Origin: Polyangiaceae bacterium
GTDB lineage: Bacteria; Myxococcota_A; Polyangia; Polyangiales; Polyangiaceae
Assembly: GCA_041389725.1 (NCBI GenBank)
Contig: JAWKRG010000007.1
Span: 62,001 to 126,000 of the forward strand
Direction: 5' to 3'
Length of the DNA: 64,000 nt
In this document: positions 52,680 to 62,300 of the stretch, piece after piece
Numbering within the stretch: the first letter of the stretch is position 1
Layout: each line of letters starts with the position of its first letter
Position numbers and translations under genes: made by a program
Notes under the pieces: model-generated
Seen by the model: the letters and a program-made list of their open reading frames with translations, nothing else
Database searches by the model: none
Told to the model about the DNA's origin: nothing

Positions 52680-53042
52680 ATGTCGACGGCACGACGGGTT
52701 CTCTCGATGGCCCTGGTGCTGACGGTAGCAATGCTCGCCAGCGATGGGTTGGCTGCACAGGCGGTCTTCAAGTTCTACTGGGGGCAGGGCTGCCCCCACT
52801 GCGACGCAGCGCGACCCTTCGTGCGTGCCCTCGAGAAAGAGCACCCCAAAGTGCGCTTCGAGGCTTGGGAGGTTCGTCGCGATCCCGTCGGGCGTAAGCA
52901 CTTCGTCAAAGAGGTGAAGCGCCTGAAGATCAAGAACCCCTCGGTGCCGACTTTCATTTGTGGTGACGAATACGTGGTCGGCTATCGCAAGGGCCAGTCG
53001 GAGGCGTGTGTCCGTGATCTACTTCGCCGTTGCTCGAAGTAG
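52680..53042 (+). CDS. Small exported thioredoxin-fold protein
   Basis: The protein has 120 residues with a signal peptide (about 1-27) and the redox motif GCPHC (C38-C41). A second Cys pair (ICGD, ACVRDLLRRCS) may be structural. The 3' end overlaps the following gene by 29 bp, and both have the same CPHC motif and an SVPTF cis-Pro motif, so the two act together or one evolved by duplication. Confidence 0.85.
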   Translation: MSTARRVLSMALVLTVAMLASDGLAAQAVFKFYWGQGCPHCDAARPFVRALEKEHPKVRFEAWEVRRDPVGRKHFVKEVKRLKIKNPSVPTFICGDEYVVGYRKGQSEACVRDLLRRCSK

Positions 53043-54366
53043 GCGCCTGCTCCTTCGCGTGCTGTGGCTGTCGGCGCTCTGGCTGTGCGCCGCGAGCGCG
53101 TGGGGTCGGAATCCAGACTGCGATCGGCCTGATAGCGGCTGTCCCGTCGCCTTGCCTGAACTGGACGCGGGACCCGACGGGGACTGCGAGGACGACAAGG
53201 GCGATTGCCCCGTCGATCTCTCGGAATTCGAGCTAGAGGACGAGCCCGACGCCGCTGCGGCGCCTTCGCCCTCCGACGCCGCTCCGACACCTGCGCCCCC
53301 CGACGCCGCGCGCACCGTGGAGCTGGTGTTCTTCTGGGGGGTCGGCTGTCCGCACTGCGCTGAAGCCGAGCCCACCGTTCGCAAGCTTCAGTCGGACTTC
53401 CCTCAGCTCCAGATTCGCCGCGTCGAAACACGTCGCGATCGAAACGGCGCTCGCCTGTTCGCTCGCGAGATGAGGCGTTTGGGGGTGACAGCGGCGAGTG
53501 TGCCCACCTTCGTAGTGGGGCCTCGCGTCGAGGTCGGTTTCGATGCTGCCGCCACACCGGAGCGGTTGCGCGACGCGGTCGAGAGCGCGCAGCGGGGAGA
53601 GCTGACACCCGCTGCCGAGCCGACGTTGATCCACTTGCCCGTCGTAGGAGAAGTGAATCCGCAAGCGCTATCCCTCCCCGCCCTCACGCTGCTGGTCGGG
53701 CTCTTGGACGGCATCAACCCCTGCGCGATGTGGGTGCTGCTCGTGCTCTTGAGCATACTGGTTCACGTCAAGAGCCGCGCACGCATCGTCCTCTTCGGTG
53801 GGACCTTCGTGGTGATGTCGGGAGTCGTCTACTTCGTGTTCATGACGGCGTGGATCAACCTCTTCACCCTCGTAGGCTTTTCGCGCGCCATCACCATTGC
53901 ACTGGGTCTCGTCGTCTTGATCATGGGCCTCGTGAATCTCAAGGAACTGGTCTGGTTCAAGCAGGGTCCCTCCCTGACCATCCCCGATGCGGCGAAGCCG
54001 CAGCTGTACCGGCGCATGCGCGCCATCGCGAACGCCGCCAGCCTGCCTGCCGCCTTCCTCGGCATCGCTGCCCTCGCCTTCCTCGTGAACCTCATCGAAC
54101 TCGGCTGCACGCTGGGATTGCCCGCGGTCTACACCCGCATCCTCTCGCTGCGCGTCTCGCTATCGCCGCTGACACGGTACGCGTACCTGGCTCTCTACAA
54201 CGTGGTGTACGTCGTGCCGCTTGCGCTGATCGTGGCGGTGTACACCCTGACGCTGCATCGGCTGACGCTTTCCGAGCGCGGCGCCAAAGTGCTCAAAGCC
54301 GTGAGCGGCACGCTCTTGGTGGCGTTCGGACTACTGTTCCTACTGGCCCCCGAGTTGCTCGGTTGA
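53014..54366 (+). CDS. Thioredoxin-DsbD/CcdA-like membrane fusion protein
   Basis: The protein has 450 residues from GTG 53014, with GGAGG 9 bases upstream (GTG 53008 is too close). An N-terminal signal helix, an acidic/Pro linker and a thioredoxin domain (about 102-205, CPHC at 112-115, SVPTF) precede six or more membrane helices. These carry the two cysteines expected for a DsbD/CcdA-type electron carrier (INPCAMW near 237 and IELGCT near 364). It should pass electrons from cytoplasmic thioredoxin to periplasmic partners, such as the preceding small CPHC protein. Overlaps convergent cysC by 27 bp. Confidence 0.88.
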   Translation: MIYFAVARSRRLLLRVLWLSALWLCAASAWGRNPDCDRPDSGCPVALPELDAGPDGDCEDDKGDCPVDLSEFELEDEPDAAAAPSPSDAAPTPAPPDAARTVELVFFWGVGCPHCAEAEPTVRKLQSDFPQLQIRRVETRRDRNGARLFAREMRRLGVTAASVPTFVVGPRVEVGFDAAATPERLRDAVESAQRGELTPAAEPTLIHLPVVGEVNPQALSLPALTLLVGLLDGINPCAMWVLLVLLSILVHVKSRARIVLFGGTFVVMSGVVYFVFMTAWINLFTLVGFSRAITIALGLVVLIMGLVNLKELVWFKQGPSLTIPDAAKPQLYRRMRAIANAASLPAAFLGIAALAFLVNLIELGCTLGLPAVYTRILSLRVSLSPLTRYAYLALYNVVYVVPLALIVAVYTLTLHRLTLSERGAKVLKAVSGTLLVAFGLLFLLAPELLG

Positions 54367-54885
54367 CCCCCGCGGCGTCAGCAGCCCGCGGATGCGGTCC
54401 AGACTCTCCCTGAGCGCTTCAGCGTCGCGTCCCCCGCGCGCGACGACGTCCGGCCGCAGGGGCGTGTCGTAGGGAACGTCCTCTCCCGGCACTCCGTGAA
54501 CCCGCCCTTCGCGCAACGCGCGGTAGAGCCCTTTGGCATCCCGAGCGCGGGCCTCCTCCAGACTCACGTCGACGAACACTTCCATGTAGGCTGGAGCGCA
54601 GAGCTTGGCTCGCCGACGAAAGTCGACGCGGGCCGCGGTGGCGGGAACCAGCACGATCAAAGCCTGGCGAGCGAGAAGCGCGGCGAGGTTGGCCAAGGTC
54701 TCGTAGAAGGCATCGCGAGAAGCTTCGTCGTATCCGGGGCGGGGGCGGAGCGCGCCCCGCACGTCGTCGCCGTCCAGGAGGGCGACAGCAACGCCCTGGC
54801 TGCGCAACGCCTCGGCGAGGGCTGCGGCAAAGGTCGACTTTCCCGCAGACGGACGGCCCGTGATCCAGACGACCAGCCCCGTCAC
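54340..54885 (-). CDS. cysC: Adenylylsulfate-kinase-like protein
   Basis: The protein has 181 residues from GTG 54885, overlapping the phosphotransferase stop codon by 4 bp. It has GRPSAGKST (10-18), DGDDVR (38-43) and KGLYRALREG, as in APS kinase. It lacks an adjacent CysN/CysD, and the context is a small-molecule phosphotransferase, so it may act on a different acceptor. Confidence 0.82.
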   Translation of the reverse strand: MTGLVVWITGRPSAGKSTFAAALAEALRSQGVAVALLDGDDVRGALRPRPGYDEASRDAFYETLANLAALLARQALIVLVPATAARVDFRRRAKLCAPAYMEVFVDVSLEEARARDAKGLYRALREGRVHGVPGEDVPYDTPLRPDVVARGGRDAEALRESLDRIRGLLTPRGSTEQLGGQ

Positions 54886-55994
54886 GCGAACACCTCGTCG
54901 GCCATGGCCGGATCGAAACGTTCACTGCGTAGAACGTGCTCGATGAGGCGCAGCATCTTGTCCCGCGCGCTACCCGACAGCGCTGGATACCAGAGCGGAT
55001 TGCAGATCACGAGCCCACGCCAGGCAAAGTAGGGTGCGGCGACGTCCAGCAACTCGGAGTCCGCGCTGAGCTGGAGATACGTGTCTGTGAAGCGGTGTAG
55101 CAGCAAACGAAAGGCACCCTGCCACAGTTCGGGATGCTCCACCGCGAAGAACACGTAGTTGATGGCCAAACAAGTGAAGTCATCGGCAGGGTCACCCATG
55201 CTTCCGCGACTGCTGTCTAGCAGTGCGAGTTCGTGGTCATCGCTGAACAAGATGTTGAAGGGATGAAAGTCACCGTGCGCCCGGGCCAAGCGATGCGCCC
55301 GCCGTTTGAGCTTCCAGCGCCAGCTGTCGCAAAGCGCCTCGATGCGTTGCATGCGTTCGGGCGGCGCGGACTCCACCGACGTCGTGTAGGCGTCGATCAA
55401 CCCGAAAATTCCCTCGCCGCTCCCAACGAGATCGCGCACTGCTCGCGCGTAGCGCAGCGGATTGTCGATCTTCGCGGCGTGAATCTCCGCGAGCGCTCGC
55501 GCTAGAGCGTCCGCGTGTGCCAGGTCATGGACGTCCAAGGCGCCTCGCGTGGTGATGGCGCGAAGCTCGTCAGCGTAGAGGTGACCAGGCGCGTAGGACG
55601 TGATCAGATAGAACTCGCCCGCTTCCGCCAGGGACGTCAGAGACTCCCCGTCCAGTCCGATGGCCCCGACGTCCAGCGCGGCAACGTGATGGGGGATCTG
55701 GCCGAAGCGATCGTAGGCCAGCAGCATGTCCGCCGCGCGGTCTGCGCGGCGATCGTGGCCGAAGGCATCGGGCTTTTCCGTGTGGAACACCAGCGTCTCT
55801 GGGCGACCGTCGGCGAGTTCCAGCTCCAGCCGCAAAGGCACGCCGTAGCCGGTGCCTTTCAGCGTGCCGCCACCTTCGAGCGCGCCGTCATCCACGTCGA
55901 AGGAGCGCACCGAGCGCAGCCGAGCGCCCGGGCGGATCCGCCCGATCAGCGCCTCGATGGCCGGCCACATGTCTCGTGCGAAGGTCTCCGGCAC
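54882..55994 (-). CDS. APH-like phosphotransferase
   Basis: The protein has 370 residues from GTG 55994 (ATG 55970 is the alternative). Catalytic loop HGDFHPFNI (240-248) and the metal Asp at D260 (LLDSSRG, replacing the usual IDW/DFE). The N-terminal nucleotide-binding lobe is short and divergent. Kinase of a small molecule or sugar; substrate unknown. Coupled to cysC, so the pair may make a modified metabolite. Confidence 0.85.
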   Translation of the reverse strand: MPETFARDMWPAIEALIGRIRPGARLRSVRSFDVDDGALEGGGTLKGTGYGVPLRLELELADGRPETLVFHTEKPDAFGHDRRADRAADMLLAYDRFGQIPHHVAALDVGAIGLDGESLTSLAEAGEFYLITSYAPGHLYADELRAITTRGALDVHDLAHADALARALAEIHAAKIDNPLRYARAVRDLVGSGEGIFGLIDAYTTSVESAPPERMQRIEALCDSWRWKLKRRAHRLARAHGDFHPFNILFSDDHELALLDSSRGSMGDPADDFTCLAINYVFFAVEHPELWQGAFRLLLHRFTDTYLQLSADSELLDVAAPYFAWRGLVICNPLWYPALSGSARDKMLRLIEHVLRSERFDPAMADEVFA

Positions 55995-56069
55995 GTAGGC
56001 AAGGTGGCAACGCGTCCGCGGAAAGGCAAGCAGCGCGACGGAACTGCTGAGTTGGGATAGAATCCAGCC

Positions 56070-57311
56070 ATGCGAAGCGCAGCTGCAGGGCTCTTGGTGG
56101 GTGCACTCTTTCTGTCGGGCTGCGGCGACGACGAGCCCCAGAAGGCGAGCGGCAGCGGCGGAGGCGGGGGCGCCAGCGGCAGCGGCGGCAGTGCGGGGAG
56201 TGCCGGCAACGCCGGAAGCAGCGGAGCCGGAGGCTCAGGCGCGCGCCCCGCAGTGGGAGAGCTGGTCGGAATCGAACCAGGCGCACCGACGGTGTGCTCG
56301 CGCGGAACCCCTTTTCGCTACTTCGTGCGCGGCGGCGATCCGAAGAAGGTGGTGATCGACTTCCAGGGGGGCGGCGCTTGCTGGAACGCGGCGACTTGCT
56401 CCATCGCGGGCGCAATCTTTTCCGAGACGGCGCCCACGGAAGCGGAGATCAAAGCCGCGGTGCAGAGCGGCGCGCTCGGCGGGATCTACCGCTTCGACAA
56501 AGCCGAGAGCCCGGTTGCGGGCTGGACCTTCGTGCACATTCCCTACTGCACCGGTGACATCCACTGGGGCGACGCCACCGTCGACTACTCGGCGGACCTC
56601 AAGATCGAGCACAAGGGTTTCGTCAACGCCAAGACGGTGCTCGATTGGGTGTACGCCAACTACGATCCAGATCAGGTGCTGATCACAGGCTGCAGCGCCG
56701 GCGCCTACGGCGCGATTGGGCATTCCGCCTGGATCGCCAAGCAGTACCCCAACGCCAAGATCAGTGTGCTCGCGGACTCGGGCTGCGGCATCGTCAGCGA
56801 CACGTTCTTCAAGGAGAGCTTTCCCAATTGGAACGCGCAGCTGCCGACCTTCGTCAGCGGCCTGGCGGGCAAGGACATTCAGACCCTGAGCATCGTGGAC
56901 CTCTACACGGCGGTGGCCAAGGACTACCCCAACGTGCGATTCGCGCAGCAAAACTCTGCCTTCGACAAGGATCAGACGACCTACTACACCGTCATGGGCG
57001 GAGCAGAAGCAGACTGGTCACCCAAGATGCTGCAGTCCCTGACGGACATCAGCGCGGGGGCTGACAACTTCCGCTACTACTTGTCGCCCGGACCGGTCCA
57101 CTGCATTCACCCCTACGATCTGATGTACACGCGCACCAGCGGTGGCGTGAAGTACATCGATTGGCTGGACGAGTTCGTGAACGGTGCATCGACACCCGCC
57201 ACCGCAAAGTGTGATGGCACGGCTTGCAGGGACGATGCGTTCTGCGCCGCTTGCGCAGCCAAGACGGAAACGGATCCAGCCTGCAAATGGTGCGACGGCT
57301 GGGTGCCCTGA
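56070..57311 (+). CDS. Pectin-acetylesterase-family lipoprotein
   Basis: The protein has 413 residues with lipobox LSGC (Cys18). A short Gly/Ser linker precedes a pectinacetylesterase/notum-like domain: FQGGGACWN (near 92-100), the nucleophile elbow TGCSAGAYG (near 206-214) and a later ADSGCG. Conserved catalytic Asp and His can be placed late (near PGPVHCIHPY). It is probably an extracellular carbohydrate or glycolipid deacetylase. The C-terminal 50 residues are Cys-rich. The stop codon lies in the first unit of a 27-bp tandem repeat. Confidence 0.85.
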   Translation: MRSAAAGLLVGALFLSGCGDDEPQKASGSGGGGGASGSGGSAGSAGNAGSSGAGGSGARPAVGELVGIEPGAPTVCSRGTPFRYFVRGGDPKKVVIDFQGGGACWNAATCSIAGAIFSETAPTEAEIKAAVQSGALGGIYRFDKAESPVAGWTFVHIPYCTGDIHWGDATVDYSADLKIEHKGFVNAKTVLDWVYANYDPDQVLITGCSAGAYGAIGHSAWIAKQYPNAKISVLADSGCGIVSDTFFKESFPNWNAQLPTFVSGLAGKDIQTLSIVDLYTAVAKDYPNVRFAQQNSAFDKDQTTYYTVMGGAEADWSPKMLQSLTDISAGADNFRYYLSPGPVHCIHPYDLMYTRTSGGVKYIDWLDEFVNGASTPATAKCDGTACRDDAFCAACAAKTETDPACKWCDGWVP

Positions 57312-57383
57312 GTAGCCCGCGACATCAGCGTGCTCTGGGTGGCTCGCGACATCAGGGTGCCCTGAGTAGCTCGCGACCTCAGC
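57303..57383. repeat. 27-bp tandem repeat, three copies
   Basis: Three head-to-tail 27-bp units (57303-57329, 57330-57356, 57357-57383) begin GTGCYCTGRGTRGC and continue as cCGCGACATCAGC-like sequence, differing at a few positions. The first unit contains the stop codon of the esterase gene, the last contains the stop codon of the lysoplasmalogenase-like gene on the other strand. Confidence 0.85.
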
Positions 57384-58011
57384 GGCCGCCGACTTGGGCG
57401 GCGAGCACGAGTTGAGCAGCGAAGTACAGGGGCAGACCCCACGCCCGATTGACGAAGCCCGAGCGGACGAAGCGCTCACGAGCGACCGACAAATCCGACA
57501 GATAGAACATCACCGCCCCCACGACCAGCCACGGCGCGCTGGCCCGCAGCGCCGCCCCGACGGAAAGCGCGACCATCGCGCTGATCACGACGACGTAGGC
57601 TAGCACGGGCGCCCGCATGGGTGCCTCCACGTGAGGCAGCAGCCAGCGCAACACCACGATGGCCACCACGACCAGCGCCACCGCAGTGAACAGGGTGGCG
57701 CGCAGTTCGATCCCAATCGTCGCGAACGCGACGGCGTAGGCGGCATGGCCCAGAAGAAACGCGACCAGCCCCGCCAGAAAGCTCCCCGCGTGCTTCGGGA
57801 TGAGCAAGATGTCACCCGCAGCGGCGAGAAAGAGGCCAACCACCAGCGCGATGCTGAAGGCACTCTCGATCCCCGGACGCGTCAGCCCGGCGATCACGAA
57901 GGTCGCCGAAGCAGCTGGTTTGAACAACCACTCCGCCTTGGCGTGCCCCGCCCGGGAACTCCAGAGCAGGAGCGCCACCAACAGCGCCATCACCAAGCCA
58001 AAAAGCCACAT
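57379..58011 (-). CDS. YhhN/TMEM86-family lysoplasmalogenase-like protein
   Basis: The protein has 210 residues from ATG 58011, with about eight membrane helices, matching the YhhN/TMEM86 fold. The GD.LL motif (AAGDILLIP, near residue 65), GHAAY and the late FYLSDLSVA pattern agree with the family. It would cleave the vinyl-ether bond of lysoplasmalogens, lipids that myxobacteria make during development (knowledge of the group). Function here is inferred. Confidence 0.85.
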   Translation of the reverse strand: MWLFGLVMALLVALLLWSSRAGHAKAEWLFKPAASATFVIAGLTRPGIESAFSIALVVGLFLAAAGDILLIPKHAGSFLAGLVAFLLGHAAYAVAFATIGIELRATLFTAVALVVVAIVVLRWLLPHVEAPMRAPVLAYVVVISAMVALSVGAALRASAPWLVVGAVMFYLSDLSVARERFVRSGFVNRAWGLPLYFAAQLVLAAQVGGR

Positions 58012-58106
58012 CCTCGTGTCTCCAACCCACCAAACCTTGGCGGAACTCCGCGGTCTTCGCGTCTTGGCGGCAAGAATCGGCCCCGCCCGTCGCGACGGCG
58101 CGGCCG

Positions 58107-58514
58107 TCAGGCGACGCGGCGCACTGGCATGAGCGGCTGCTCCTCCACGATCTGAGGAGCGGCCGTAACCACGATCTCGACATCGTAGAGTTGCCCCAGC
58201 TGCTCCAAGGCGGCAGTCTTGCGCTCCGTCAACAGCACCACGCGCCCCAGCTCCCACAGCGCGAGAAGCAGCGCACCTCGACTGGTCGTGCGCTCGCGGC
58301 CCTCGTCAACTCCGACGCACAAAACGCAGGTCCTCACTTGGCGCGGACGCCCCGTCTGCTCCAGGCTGCGTGTCACTCGAGCCGCGAATCCTGCGGGGCC
58401 TTCGCCACCGCGTTCCGCGTACACGCTGATATTGCTTTCCGCACCGAGTTCCGCGTCGAGAAAACGCGGAAAATGAGCGCTGGCTTCGAGGACGACGACC
58501 GCTTCGTTGTGCAT
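58107..58514 (-). CDS. Unidentified small soluble protein
   Basis: The protein has 135 residues from ATG 58514. It alternates helix and strand (VVVLEASAHF, CVLCVGVDEG, RVVLLTERKTA, DVEIVVTAAP) like a small Rossmann-type fold, with no motif I recognise. The stop codon is 9 bp from a perfect palindrome (58087-58098). Its start faces the sigma factor gene across 226 bp. Confidence 0.6.
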   Translation of the reverse strand: MHNEAVVVLEASAHFPRFLDAELGAESNISVYAERGGEGPAGFAARVTRSLEQTGRPRQVRTCVLCVGVDEGRERTTSRGALLLALWELGRVVLLTERKTAALEQLGQLYDVEIVVTAAPQIVEEQPLMPVRRVA

Positions 58515-58740
58515 GGCGACGGGATCGTGGCACGGCGAACCGTGACCGGGCCAAGTGCTTGGGGGCCGGTCTCCAAAACCCGGGAGTCGCCTTCCGGCCC
58601 CGGGGCCTACCCTGGGAATCCTCGGGAAAAGGTGGCGCTCTCTCGACTGTGCAAGGCCGGAGCCCCAGCGGCGTTGTCCATGTCGGAGCGAATCTCGGTC
58701 ACGGATCGGCGACACTGGACCACTGGGGAAGTGAGGACGC
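58515..58740. promoter_or_regulatory. Divergent upstream region of the ECF sigma gene
   Basis: These 226 bp separate the 135-residue protein gene and the sigma gene. They contain a perfect 12-bp palindrome GGCCCCGGGGCC (58596-58607) followed by GGGAAT and other G/C-rich tracts. The palindrome may be an operator, or only GC bias. No clear promoter boxes could be assigned. Confidence 0.3.
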
Positions 58741-59334
58741 ATGGGGCACTTTGCAAGAGCAGGCGAGCAGGCAGCGGGGGCAGCAGAAAAAACCGTGTCG
58801 GCCGAGGACAGAGCCATTCTCGACGCCATTGGGGACGGGCGGCATCGAGAGGCCTTGGCCTTGTGCGTTCGCCACCATGGCACGGCCATTGGCCGTCTGT
58901 GCATGGCTTTGACCGGCTCGGCATCCGAGGCGGACGACTTGACCCAAGAGACCTTGCTCGATGCCCATGCGGGGTTTGCAGGGTTCCGCGCCGATGGCTC
59001 GCTGCGCGCCTGGCTCTTCACCATCGCGCGTCGCAAGTGCGCGCGGCATATCGAGCGTACGTCGCGTCAACGCTCACGGCTGCGTCTGGTCGTGGACGCA
59101 TCTCGCGCGGACACGACGGAGGACCTGGTCGTGCGACGTCAGCGCGCCGAGCGTGCTCGAGCCATGTTGGAGCAGATTCGCCCCAGTGAACGCGAGGCCA
59201 TCTGGCTTCGCTACGGCGGCGAGCTGTCGTTCCGGGAAGTGGGAGACGCATGCGGCATCGACGAGGCTGCCGCACGCAAACGAGTTTCGAGGGCACTCTG
59301 CCGACTGCGAGATGCCGTCGGGAGCAAGGAGTAG
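58741..59334 (+). CDS. ECF-type RNA polymerase sigma factor
   Basis: The protein has 197 residues. Sigma70 region 2 (~40-105: DDLTQETLLDAHAGFAGFR and LRAWLFTIARRKC) and region 4 (~140-190: PSEREAIWLRYGGELSFREVG and KRVSRALCRLRD) are both present; regions 1 and 3 are missing, which is the ECF group. A ribosome-binding site (GAGG) precedes the ATG. The next gene begins 4 bp after its stop codon and carries an anti-sigma zinc motif, so it is the likely regulator. Confidence 0.95.
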   Translation: MGHFARAGEQAAGAAEKTVSAEDRAILDAIGDGRHREALALCVRHHGTAIGRLCMALTGSASEADDLTQETLLDAHAGFAGFRADGSLRAWLFTIARRKCARHIERTSRQRSRLRLVVDASRADTTEDLVVRRQRAERARAMLEQIRPSEREAIWLRYGGELSFREVGDACGIDEAAARKRVSRALCRLRDAVGSKE

Positions 59335-59338
59335 GACG

Positions 59339-62300
59339 ATGACCGAGGAAACGAAGACGCTGTGCGGCCAAGTGGAGGACCACCTCAGTGGCATCCTCGA
59401 TGGGACTGCAGCTGAACCGTTGTTCGATCACATCGCGGACTGCGACCGCTGCCGCGACCTTCGCTACGAAGCAGAACGGTTGGGCGAGGTGGTGGGCGCC
59501 GCCGGCGCGGACTACGCGCTCCCCGACGATCTGGAGGCCCGCGTGCTGGCAGAGCTGGATCGGCGCGGGCTGGTCGATCCAGTCCCGTCCACCGAACAAC
59601 TTTCGGAGGGCGCGACTGCCGAAGCAGCGACTCACGGCGAGCCAGTCGCGGCGAGCGACGCAGCCGCTGGCGAGGAGAGCGCTGCGGAGATGCACCCCTC
59701 GACTCCCAGCGACGCAGCGCCCGTCGAGACGACGGCGAGTGGTGACCCGGAATCACGAGATCAGGCTCCGCCGACCCCGCTGCCCATCGTCGAAGCAACG
59801 ACGGGCGCGCCAGCTCAGACCCTCGATCGCCACGACACGCTGAAGAGCGATCCGGGACCCCTGCGTACCGCCGCCATGCCCGAAGCGCCGCCAGCCCAAG
59901 CCATGCAGCGTGTCGAAGGCGCTCCGCGCTCACGGCGCAAGTGGGTGCTGATCGGTGGCGGTGGCCTCGCCCTCGCCGCCGCCGCTGCGGCCGCACTGGT
60001 CTTCCGCTCGGGGGTCGGCCCCGGCTCGGTCACGGGCGAGGGCTGGACCGGTAAGGTTGCCACCATCGTCAGCTCCAGCGGCGACAGAGATGGCCTGAGC
60101 GTCTGCAGCGCCAAGGACGAGTGCAAGCCCTTGGCCGCTGACGGCGATATTCCCGAAGGCGCAGCCTTGGTGACCAATGGCACCACTCGCGCACAAATGA
60201 AGATGGCGGACGGCACCCTGGTCACGCTGGATCACTCCACGCGCCTGGAGCTGTCGGGCGACGAGGGACGACGCGCGACGCTGAAGCAAGGCGCGCTGGT
60301 CGCCGAGGTCGCCAAGGTCGAGGGTAGCGTCGCGCGCTTCGACTTGCCTCAGGGCCACGTCAACGTGCTTGGCACCAAGCTGTCCCTCAAGGTGATCGAC
60401 GAGGGAGCGAGTGTCGACGTCAGCCGCGGCCGGGTCGAGCTGGTGGACGGACAGGAACGCAAGGTCACCGTGCGAGCCGGCGAAGAAGGTCGGCTGCTGG
60501 CAGGTTCACCGCCCTTCGTCAGTCCGGCTCCAGCCCTGGGCGATGCGCTGGCCTGGAGCGAAGCCGCCAGCGCCGAGAGTGAAGTCGAAGACGTTCCAAG
60601 TCGCGGCCTGGGCGAGCTCAAGGCCAAGAAGCCTGGCGACAAGAGTGAACGGTCTGGGGCCGTGACGCTCACCTCGCATGCGGTCAAGGTCCGCATCGCC
60701 GGGGCAATGGCTCGTACGGAGGTCGACGAGACCTTTACCAACTCCACGGATGAGGTGCTGGAAGGCATCTACCGCTTCCCGATCCCGCCGGACGCGAAGA
60801 TCGAGCGCCTGGCTCTGGAAGTGGACGGCAAGTTGGAAGAGGGCGCCTTCGTGGATCGCGATCGCGCAGCCAGTATCTGGCGTGGCGCGATCGTCAACGC
60901 TGCTCCACAGCTGCGTCAGCAGATCCGCGACGAGATCGTGTGGGTGCCTGGGCCCTGGCGCGATCCAGCCTTGCTGGAGTGGCAGCGCGGCGGACGCTTC
61001 GAGTTGCGCATCTACCCCATTCCCAAGCGCGGTTCGCGCCGGGTCATCCTGGCCTACACGCAGATGCTCAAGCCCACGGCGGGCGTGCGTCGCTACAGCT
61101 ACCCACTGCCGCACGATCCGAGTGGATCCACCAAGGTCGATCGCTTTGCGGTGGACGTGGAGGTGCGCGGTCACGACGAGACCTTCGGCGTCACGAGCAG
61201 CGGCTACGAGTTGAGCAAGTCGAAGAGTGGCGGCAGCGACAAGCTGACGATGAATGCGTCCGCCTTCGTGCCGAGCGGCGACCTGACCCTGGAGCTGGCT
61301 CTGCCCAATCGCGACGCGGAACTATCGGCCTGGGCCTACCGTCCCGACTCCGCGCAAGCGCAGCTGACGAACGGCGTTACGGCCAAGGCCGCAGAAAAGG
61401 AAACGGACGACGCTCAGTCCGCCTACGTCGCCCTCGCGCTGCGCCCCAAGTTGCCGCGCACTCGCGACGACATTCGCCGCAATTTCGCCATCGTCGTGGA
61501 CTCCAGTCGATCCATGTACGGCGAGAGCTACCGCCGCGCCATCGCCGTCGCGGAGAAGACCGTGCGCGAACTGGACCGCGGCGACCGCTTCACGCTGCTG
61601 GCTTGCGACAGCACTTGTCGCACGCTGCCCGGTGGCTTGCTCGAGCCGAGCACGCAGTCGGCGCTGGAGGCCCGTCGCTTCTTGGAGGGCTCGAGCCCCG
61701 AAGGCGCGTCGGATCCGAGCGCTGCCATCGCCTCCGCGCGCAGCGCCGCGCAGTCGTCGGAAGGTGAGGTGCGTATCGTGTACATTGGCGACGGCACGCC
61801 CACCATGGGTCCGGTTCGCCCCGCCTATCTGACGCGCGCCGTGCAAGACGCCGTACCCGCCGGCTCGGGCACCGTGACGGCGGTGGCGATTGGCGCCGAT
61901 TCCGACCAGGACTCACTGACGGCCCTCGCTCGCGGCGGCGGCGGCGTCGTGCTGCCCTACGTTCCTGGGCAGAGCACTGCCGAAGTGGCCTTCGCCGTAC
62001 TCGGGGCCAGCTACGGTGCAACTCTGCGCGACGTGAGTGTGGAGCTGCCGCCAGCGCTGACCGCCGTGGCACCCACGCGCCTCGACACCATCGTGGCGGG
62101 CGGGGAGCAGGTCGTGGTGGCGCGTCTCGCCAATAGCGATCTTGACGGAACCGTGGTTCTGCGCGGCACCGTCGGCAAGGAGCGCTTCGAGCAACGCTAT
62201 CCGCTGCGACTCGCCGTGAGCACCAGCAAGGGCAATGCCTTCGTGCCGCGACTCTATGCGGCGACCCGCATCGCCGACCTGGAAACGCAGATCGGTGCCG

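Noticed and set aside
57303..57383. CRISPR-like array
   Set aside because: The repeats are directly adjacent with no spacers and no cas genes are present.
58087..58098. Perfect 12-bp palindrome CCGTCGCGACGG
   Set aside because: Such GC palindromes are expected by chance at this base composition, and its centre leaves only a 4-bp stem, so no terminator was called.
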